Source of the DNA: Priapulus caudatus
Lineage: Eukaryota; Priapulida; Priapulimorpha; Priapulimorphida; Priapulidae
Direction: 5' to 3'
DNA length: 21,455 nucleotides
Assembly (NCBI RefSeq): GCF_000485595.1
Contig: NW_014577469.1
Location: 113,039-134,493, forward strand
The notes under the pieces were generated by a model. The model was given only the letters and a program-made list of their open reading frames with translations. It was not told where the DNA came from and made no database searches. Of the stretch, positions 13,856 to 21,455 are shown piece by piece; the stretch's first letter is position 1; every line of letters starts with the position of its first letter. A program made the position numbers and the translations under genes.

Positions 13856-16230
13856 CCTGCAAAGGACCCGTTGTAAGAACCATCATGAACCGTACGTAGT
13901 ACAACGTAAAGTTGTAATGTCAAAAGTACAATAATATTGTTTATGTACTTCTGATTACATAAGTGTAGGGTGTCATACCTTTTGCTCATGAAGTGTTGTC
14001 TTGTGCAAGTGCATTGTAGATTCATGATAGTTGTAACTATTTGTTAGAACGTTTCTGACAACGGGCTCCTGTTGTACTGTACTATTCATCAATGGTCAAT
14101 TAAACCAATAATTTTTTGGTCTATTTTATTCCATCCATCAAAAGTGAGATGAGGTAACTTTAGCTATATGGTGTGATACGCCCACATGTATAAAGGGAAA
14201 AAAGAGATTTCGAGACAATTGGGTCTAATATTTGAGACGTTTTAGTTTTACATTCGAAGATTTGTGTCGCTTGTATGATATGTGCACATGCCTATAATAT
14301 ATGCAGTATTGGTGAATGAGGGCAAAGAGGTATATTTTAAACGTGGACGAGATTCTTTTCTTAGGTAGCATAACAACTAACTGGGTTGTTGCATTTTCAA
14401 AGTGTAAACACTTGCCTAACTGTGGATTAGAACATAGTAATATTCAAAATCATATGCTATATATAGATATATATTATTTATTGAATGCAATGGGGAATTC
14501 TATACATAGTTTATATTTTCCATAAATAAAATCGCTCAGTTAATACTTTGTAGCATGCCAAAATTTCACCCCTGTTCCAATCTCTTTGTCTTGGTAGAAT
14601 GGAAGAACACTTATCTGTAGTGAGTACAAAGCATTGCATGTCAGAACAATAAGTAAACAGCTAAATTTCTGAGCAAACAAATTCCCGTCACATGGTCGGC
14701 AACTCTCAAGTGAATTCCCACACAACCTCAGGCACCATGTTATGTTGCTTACAGAGGTCCATTGCATAACAGTAAATGTACATCAACAAGGGCAAACATT
14801 CCTCTCTTTAGTTATAACAAGCAGTTCTTCATACTCCATCCTCTATATTTTACTTATAGGTTCAACCTTTATAGACTTTCTACCTACTATACTGACGAAT
14901 TGCACACTTATTAGGTAACAGTAAGTAGATGACAAGTTGTCATTGATCTCCAGACCCATTCGAGATAGATAAGTCAGTACTCATGCAGAGTAAATTTATC
15001 ACACACGAAATTTCCTGACCGTGTGCTGTTTATGTTCGAGAAAATGTCTATTGCAAAAGTCCAACCTGAGAGCAGTATAGCGAGTATGATCCTCGAGAGA
15101 AAACATAAATAGATTTACGGAGTATGAAATCAGGAAAATGCTCAAGCTGCTTACAAAAGCTGCAAACCAAATATAAAAACCACAGGACCATTATTAACAA
15201 GTTGTTCAAGATGCCATATTACGATTCGGATATAATATTTACAGATCAGAGATCACCACGTTCTGCTATGCGTGAATGAATTGTGTCTATACATACGCAC
15301 GTATATATTAACAACAGACGGTGTATTAACATGCAGTTCAAGTTAATCATTCACAATTGTCCTCGAAAACCCGTTCTTTACACTCTTACCGTGTTACATA
15401 CTGCCACAGAGGTGTGACCCCTGTCTAACCTTCATTATTTTTTCACGAGAGCTAATATATCACATATATATACTAACACCTGTACCACCAGCAGTACAAA
15501 TTTTCTATCTACACGCATTTCACTTGACATGTTAATCCGATATGAGATATTTAACCACTTTTTGTAAATGAAAATAAGTGTCTACGACAATATCGTTACG
15601 CCCGTGTGCCTTCCGAAAAATGGCCAGTTTTATTCTTTATGCCTCCAATTCACCTGCCAACTGTCGACTGTACATGTCAATAATAATATATTTGTTATTT
15701 ACTAATTGAAGAAGATACTATATGAAATACCAATAGTAAAACAGAGAAAACCATGGTTACTTTGATGTACTGTTCAACCTGCTTTTAATCTAGTAGCATG
15801 AGTTATAACTTTCAAATGGAATATCAGTATAGCAAATACAATACCGACATTTAGCAGTAAGAAAATACCTTCATCGGTAGAACAGATCGAAGCACAAATG
15901 TAATAAGAATTAATATAAATTATTTTGTGTTGCAGAATTGAAGCACCACTGATTCCATCTATATACGTTTTTAGACTAGCATGTAGGCTACTGGACGTTT
16001 TACACACACCCACTGAGTTAAAAAGCACAATTCGCCATTACAGATCGTGCGCGAAACTTTGCATTTAACAAGCTGGTCACCATTTATTGATAACGAAGAC
16101 ATTTACTTCCAATATGTGAATACAGATGTCAACAGGTCTCAGCATTTGTCCACGATTCCTTTCGATCGGACTTTGCATTGAATCCAGCCTGTTATTTTCT
16201 CACTCACTGTTACCCGAGCAGTGGCGCCAC
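13856..16230. other. Copy 2 of the convergent 3' flanks
   Basis: Collinear with 7695-10070. No gene is seen. Small indels and substitutions distinguish it from copy 1. The possible MTMR poly(A) signal (TTTATT on the + strand) is kept at 16083-16088. Confidence 0.75.
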
Positions 16231-16956
16231 CTACAACGTGCTCTGCGCCTGCTTGTAGCAGTTCCGGCAGACGGGCACGGCGCGGTTGGAGAAGTGGCCC
16301 AGCAGGTGGAGCCGCTTGTCGATGCAGCGACTGCAGTATATGCGTCCGCACCGCCAGCAGTGGTACTTGCGCGTGAAATGCTCAAAATGCGCTGCGCAGG
16401 GGCATGTGCGTGCTTTGCGCAGACTCCGCCACTCCACCGACACGGATTCCAACTCGGCGAGAATCGCTTCCGCGCTCCCGCTGCCCTCTGCGCACCCGCC
16501 ACACGACTCGACCGTGCTCAGCGACACCTGGAGGCAACCGACATCGACGCCGGACTCGCACTCGCTGACGGTGGCGCCCTCGCGCGTCGCTCCTGGCAGG
16601 AGGGGCGTGAGGATACACGTGGGGGTGGTGGCGACGTCAGTGGAGACGGTGTCATCAGAGAGACCAGACACGGATGAGATGGCGCTGTCTGTCATGCATG
16701 ACCTTGGTAAGGTCGTCGCCGTCTGCTCAGTGTTCTTTCCCACCAGCACCTTCATAGACGATATTCTCTAGAGCAAACGTATACATGTACATACACGTGT
16801 GATAAAATAGACGTACGTACTATGTCTTTTAGGTTAGACTCTGGCAAAGTGAAATTGAAAAACTTGAGAGCACGCATTTATCCATTTATAATAGAAAAGA
16901 GCATTTCTGTATTTATATTTTATTTATAAGTCTTTATTTGTGCTCATGACTCATAT

Positions 16957-16996
<40 letters not shown>

Positions 16997-18758
16997 TGTA
17001 TGTGTGTGTGCGTACGTGCGTGTGCATGTGCGCGCACGCGTGTGTGTGTGTATGTGTGTGCGGTCTAGCAACGCATGTATCCGTGTGTTTCAAGTGTGGA
17101 TAGCTAAGTCTGAAGATTTACTGACCTTTGATACAAGTTTGAGATGATCCTCTAGGGAACAGCTCTGGTCCTTCAGCACACACAGACTATCCATAGCCGA
17201 CTCTTTGGGATGGATCCAACTCTCAAAGCGCATGTACATACCCTTCCAAAACCTAACAGACGAGTCAGGTTAACAGACAGACGTGTAACTGTCTGTCAGT
17301 ACAAACGCATCTAAGAACACTTCTGCAAATTTTAACGAACGATCCAGCCAACCAGGTTTTCAACAGTCTTTTTCACAACAGTAACTATATGCCGTGTATT
17401 TACCTGTACACATGCAAAATACGCGCGAATCACAATTTATACGAAGAAAGTTTGTGATACTGGTCGATGGTTTCTTGCAATGGCAAGACAGCAATCAAAC
17501 TACTCACGAGGCTCAGTTGGCAGCATGTGCCAATCCACGAACTTATGAGACGGCAACCAAACCACCTATAGGTCTACCCACGCAATGAGGTAAATATAAC
17601 AGTTAGCTTAGCTTGTTAGCTGTTATATTTTACAGTTAGCTGTTAAATTTAACTTCTTGTACCCACGGAGCCCATCGTTCTGCCTCCGTCCGCTAGGTGG
17701 CATTATCAGCACCAGCAGCAGGAGGCCATGAGGCTCACCCTGTAAAATTACCTGACATTCTGTGGACTCGTATTGGGTTTTAGCACGCCCATCTGGCTGT
17801 CCTCTCTCCTGTACAGCGGGTTCACAAACTCCCCGAGGTTGTGCAGGAGATATCCCCACAGCGAATAAGTCCTGTCAGACAACCTGTGATATGGTAATAT
17901 AGTTAATGACGTGCAGGACGTACCCCCACGGCAAACATATGTATGGTCAGACAACTTGTGACGCTGGTAATTGTAGGGTCATGCAAGAGGTCTCCCTGCA
18001 ATGAATATGTAAAGTCAGACAACCTGTGACATGGTCATATAAGGAGTAAGGTTGTGCAAGAGTGCAAGAGCATGCCATGTTGTTCTTGGCTCTAATGCTA
18101 ATAGCCAACGTCCCTCTGTATTACGCAGCGTGTAGAGCTGGATGTTATTTTGATTCTGCTGGCTTGCTCTCTATTCATGGAAGGTCGGGGTCAAGTGTGA
18201 CGTTAATGCCCGTCTCATGAAGGCAATGCCCATCTCATAAAGGCAGGGAGTCTATTGAGCATGCTTATTAACTCATGTTGAACTTAACCTCAACTCACCT
18301 GAGATCGACTCTGTCCTTCTCGCAGTTACCGATGAATGTACCAAACTGGCAGGAGTAGGCGTGGTCGTGCAAGGCCAGCAGAAACTTGTCGTTGAATTGA
18401 AATGCACACGGGAATTGCTGTAGCACCTGTTGATAGACAGACATAGTTAAGTGTCGACCTGTGGAGATAGGTTTGCGGCAGCGAAGAGTGAATAAATACA
18501 TAGGTATAGACCCGTATAGTGCTATATATAGGTAGAAGGTAGAGCTATCCTTGCGCATGCTAGAGGCTTTTGGTTACTAGTTATATCTTTAACTTGGGCT
18601 ATAAGGGTTATAGTGTTGGGCTTCTGATTACTTACCTGCCAAGTAGCATCTATAAATTGTGTGAATATAGGAGATTTCTCTTTCTGGTCACTCTGGAGGT
18701 GTCCACAGCGATCTGTGAACTTGTGCCCGAACGACAACCATTCCTTCTCCACCAATAT
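16231..18758 (-). CDS. Myotubularin-related phosphatase (MTMR6/7/8-like) with C-terminal FYVE-like finger, 3' part
   Basis: Minus-strand exons, in gene order: 18636-18758, 18299-18426, 17752-17883, 17126-17252 and 16231-16767 (TAG stop). Phases agree throughout and give 348 residues. The first four exons carry hallmark myotubularin sequence: [82 protein letters not shown] and [10 protein letters not shown], which is closest to MTMR6/7/8. Myotubularins dephosphorylate PI3P and PI(3,5)P2 on endosomal membranes. The Cys-x5-Arg catalytic exon and the PH-GRAM domain lie beyond the window. The last exon adds a Ser/Thr-rich linker and a divergent FYVE-like zinc finger with eight cysteines. Vertebrate MTMR6/7/8 end in a coiled coil without FYVE; C-terminal FYVE is known in MTMR3/4. 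The gene converges on TMEM144. Confidence 0.92.
16960..17063. repeat. TA then TG/CG alternating purine-pyrimidine microsatellite
   Basis: About 35 bases of (TA)n pass into roughly 70 bases of mixed TG/CG/TA alternation (gtgcgcgcacgcgtgtgtg). It lies in the MTMR intron between the phosphatase and FYVE exons. Such tracts adopt Z-DNA or cruciform forms and break assemblies; contig 1 stops 12 bases before the homologous position. Confidence 0.85.
17592..17630. repeat. Small hairpin in MTMR intron
   Basis: Arms aaatataacag (17592-17602) and ctgttatattt (17620-17630) are exact reverse complements around a 17-base loop that pairs further in part. The words cagttagctgtta repeat just downstream. No function is assigned. 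Confidence 0.55.
17884..18062 (-). repeat. About 70-bp tandem array of decoy 3' splice sites before MTMR exon (17752-17883)
   Basis: The + strand word gtcagacaac recurs at 17874 (inside the exon), 17946 and 18014, spacings 72 and 68. Read on the minus strand, each unit is an acceptor (cacaag or cacag) followed by a copy of the exon start. The exon encodes [16 protein letters not shown]. The nearest decoy encodes [11 protein letters not shown], and the farther one [16 protein letters not shown] with an intact cacag acceptor. A fourth partial copy (ggttgtgcaag) ends near 18062. The array lies upstream of the exon in gene direction and derives from the exon's own 5' border. Confidence 0.85.
18195..18245. 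repeat. Short tandem duplication in MTMR intron
   Basis: Two adjacent near-copies of about 21 bases: aatgcccgtctcatgaaggc followed by aatgcccatctcataaaggc. No coding or regulatory meaning is seen. Confidence 0.6.
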
Positions 18759-19220
18759 CTGCAAATTGTAAGATTTGTGTCGATCGAGCTTTTAAACGTC
18801 AAAATTGCCCAGTCACACTTGAATATCTTTTATATTATCTATACAGCTTTTAGTATTCCAAATTATCTGTCAGAATCATCACGTATATAGTAATGTTGCT
18901 ACATGGGCTAACATATGCGAAATTACCGCGCTCCGATAACAAATGCTGTGGGCGATTACTCGCGCGTGACGTCACATCTGTCCTGTCAGGCCGCTGTAGC
19001 CACAGGCACAGGCACTTAGTATGTTTCAATAGTAAAATGATGGTAAATAAACACGAAAGGTATTCACTATCAAAGTTTCTCTACTCTTTTTCGCTTATTA
19101 TTGCTGATAATTTCCTGGAAATGCCGTTCAAATGCTCCTCTGCAACACACAAGCATAGCGCGCACACGCCGGTGTGCACAAACAACAACAATAAAGAGAA
19201 GTAAGAATGACAAGAATAAC
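18759..19220. other. MTMR intron or 5' sequence, nothing recognised
   Basis: The acceptor of the 18636-18758 exon (cttacaatttgcag on the minus strand) borders this stretch. The exon with the phosphatase active-site loop was sought on the minus strand and not found. A CRE-like tgacgtca occurs near 18967, which could be chance. Confidence 0.6.
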
Positions 19221-20210
19221 TCTCTCGAGAATAACAATATTTTGCCTCCCTCTTCTTCTACCACCCCTCATCTATCTTCCCTGCCGACTTTCCTCAGTCT
19301 CCCACCCCTCTCTCTCTCAGCAAGCTATATTATGCAGATTTCTTTAGTCCGTAATGCACACCTGAAACGGTGCTCGCGCATGCGCAATATCCCCAGAGAA
19401 AAATAATATTTTGCAAAAATTATGCATTTGAAATGAAGAGGAGTTATTTTAGCATAGATTTACATGATAACATTCCATCAGTAGACCTCACTTAAAAACA
19501 GGGAGAAGACCTTGCATGTAAGGTGCCCGCTGCATATACCAGTCAGTACACAATCTGGCTACGTTAGTGTATTAGCGCTGCGAAATATCTCACCAGAAGA
19601 GTTATATTTTGTGATGAATATGAATTTAACATGGTTAGGGGGTATCTCAGCATAGATTTATGTAATAAATTTTTATCAGTAGACCTGTGTTTATAATTAG
19701 GAAAGCGCCCTAGCCTGTAGAGAGCGAAACGCCTACCTCTACCCCTACCGTCCTTTCCTTTGCCTCTCTTGTCCCTCGCGTAGCCTCACCCTTCTACCGT
19801 CCCTCAGCTATCTTCCCTCAGCCTCCCACCCTCTCTCATTTAGCAAGCTATATTATGCAGGTTTCCTCAGTCTGTACTGCACGCCTGAAACGGTGCTTGC
19901 GAATGCGCAATATCTCCCGAGAAGAAGAATATATTATTTAAAATGAATTAGAAATTTTGTGATGAATATGAATTTAATATGGTTAGGGAATATCAGAGCA
20001 TAGATTTCTGTAATAAATTGTTACTAGTAGACCTGTGTTTGTAATTATGAGAGCGCCCTATACTGTAAGGCGCAAAATCCCTACTTCGCCCCTCCCGTCC
20101 TTACCGTTGCCTCCCTTGTCCCTCGCTCAGCCTCCTTCTTCTTCTACGGCCCCTCAGCTATCTTACCGGCTGCCTGTCCTCAGTCTCCGTTTCCCCCCCT
20201 CTCTCTCTCT

Positions 20211-20255
<45 letters not shown>

Positions 20256-21365
20256 GCAAGCTATATTATGCAGTTTTCTTTAGTTCCTACTGTGCGCCTG
20301 AAATGGTGCTCGCGCATGCGCATTATCCCCGGAGAAAAACAATATTTCGCAAAAATTATGCATTTAAAATGGAGAGGAGCTATCCTGGCATAGATTTATA
20401 TAATAAAATTTTATGAGTAGACCTCTCTTAAGAAATAGGATAAATACCCTGCATGTAAGGTGCCCGCTGCATATACCAGCCTGTACACAATCTGGCGACG
20501 TTAGTGTGTTAACGCATGCGCAACATCTCGCCAGAGGAGTTATATTTTGTGATGAATATGCATTTAATATGGTCAGGGGATATCTGAACAAAGATATTTG
20601 TAATACACTGTTATCAGCATAGCTGTGTTTTAAAATTAGGAGAGCGCCCTAACCTGTAGGGTGCAAAACTCCTACTTCACCCCTCCCGTCCTTACCGTTG
20701 CCTCCCTTGTCCCTCGCTCAGCGTCCTTCTTCTTCTACCGCCCCTCAGCTATCTTCCCGACCGCATTTCCTCAGTCTCCGTTCTCTCTCTCTCTTTCTCT
20801 CTCTCTCTCTTTTTCTCTCAGAAAGCTATATTATGCAGTTTTCTTTAGTTCCTACTGCGCGCCTGAAACGGTGCTCGCGCGTGCGCAATATCTCCCGAGA
20901 GGAACAATATTTTGCAAAAAATTATGCATTTAAAATCGAGAGGAGATATCCTGGCATAGATTTATATGATACAATTTTATGAGTAGACCTCTCTTAAGAA
21001 ATAGGATAAAGACCCTGCATGTAAGGTGCCCGCTGCATATACCAGACAGTACACAATCTGGCGACGTTAGTGTGTTAGCGCATGCGCAACATCCCGCCAG
21101 AGGAGTTATATTTTGTGATAAATATGCATTTAATATGGTTAGGGGGTATCTGAACATAGATTTTTGTAATAAACTGTTATCAGTATAGCTATGTTTTTAA
21201 TTAGGAGAGCGCCCTAGCCTGTAGGGTGCAAAACTCCTACTTCACCCCTCCCGTCCTTACCGTTGCCTCCCTTGTCCCTCGCTCAGCCTCCTTCTTCTTC
21301 TACGGCCCCTCAGCTATCTTCCCGGCCCCATTTCCTCAGTCTCCGTTCCCTCTCTCTCTCTCTCG

Positions 21366-21455
<90 letters not shown>
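19221..21455. repeat. Higher-order tandem repeat (about 0.35-0.6 kb units) with embedded CT tracts
   Basis: The phrase ccgtcctt recurs at 19748, 20095, 20686 and 21251, and aagctatattatgcag recurs at about 19322, 19845, 20258 and 20823. This gives units of about 590 and 565 bp and one short unit of 347-413 bp. Each full unit contains a CT-rich block, then half A (cgcatgcgcaatatc, attatgcattt, catagattta, gtagacct) and half B (cgcatgcgcaacatc, atatgcattt, catagattt, atcagtatagct). The halves are diverged copies of each other about 200 bp apart. The short unit is an A/B chimera missing the middle. The array runs off the window inside a CT tract. A satellite or tandem-repeat mobile element is likely; no protein is encoded. 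Confidence 0.85.
21349..21455. repeat. Long CT microsatellite at window end
   Basis: Nearly pure (CT)n with one tcgtcttc interruption fills the last hundred bases. It is the expanded form of the CT tract found in earlier repeat units (20199-20253 and 20783-20819). Confidence 0.9.

Larger units (their letters stand above)
10799..16948. repeat. Second copy of 4619-10788 (unmerged overlap or tandem duplication)
   Basis: The whole block is collinear with 4619-10788, apart from one inversion (13587-13855) and small indels. Differences are scattered in introns, flanks and exons at roughly one per 100 bases by eye. The copy lacks TMEM144 exons 1-2 of the visible set, and the first copy lacks the MTMR phosphatase exons. 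Everything fits two haplotype contigs of one locus laid end to end. A true 6-kb tandem duplication is the alternative. Confidence 0.95.

Noticed and set aside
17394-17588. 64-codon + frame in the MTMR intron
   Set aside because: It lies within a minus-strand intron, has no recognisable motif and has a length expected by chance.
20661-21188. Several 69-94-codon frames in the tandem array
   Set aside because: They recur because the DNA repeats, and they are low-complexity Ser/Leu runs read from CT tracts. There is no coding signal.

Overview
This is eukaryotic, almost certainly invertebrate metazoan, genomic DNA. Protein similarity breaks up into short exons with spliceosomal GT-AG borders and matching phases. 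The two host genes are the metazoan families TMEM144 and myotubularin-related phosphatase, and a non-LTR retrotransposon and satellite-like repeats surround them. The species cannot be fixed from the sequence. There are no bacterial operons, CRISPR arrays or convincing RNA genes.

Layout. 1-2796 holds no recognisable exon: it is repeat- and palindrome-rich DNA with degenerate telomere-like tracts, probably an intron or upstream DNA of TMEM144. 2797-7536 (+) carries nine coding exons of a TMEM144-like multispanning membrane protein, complete at the C-terminus but lacking the first coding exon. Its intron at 3391-4991 holds a 5'-truncated, internally deleted LINE that is itself interrupted by a 446-bp DNA transposon. 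7537-10070 is the 3' flank. 10071-10607 (-) is a single exon encoding a FYVE-like zinc finger. A 10-N gap lies at 10789-10798. From 10799 to 16948 the sequence of 4619-10788 is repeated at roughly 99% identity by eye (six TMEM144 exons, the 3' flank and the FYVE exon). 16231-18758 (-) is the 3' half of an MTMR6/7/8-like myotubularin gene: four phosphatase-domain exons followed by the second copy of the FYVE exon. 19221-21455 is a higher-order tandem repeat with long CT tracts, in the MTMR intron or upstream of it.

Best reading of the whole: contig 1 (1-10788) and contig 2 (10799-21455) are overlapping, probably allelic, contigs that were placed end to end instead of being merged. Copy 1 has only the upstream TMEM144 exons and copy 2 has only the upstream MTMR exons, so collapsing the overlap gives one convergent gene pair, TMEM144 -> <- MTMR. 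On this reading the differences between copies are allelic. One is dramatic: in copy 2 a segment of about 0.3 kb carrying the last TMEM144 exon is cleanly inverted and lacks 30 bp.

The most unusual biology is seen in both host genes. In each, the intron just before one exon contains a tandem array of diverged copies of that exon's own 3' splice site plus the start of the exon (55-bp units in TMEM144, about 70-bp units in MTMR). These are rows of decoy acceptors or embryonic alternative exons.
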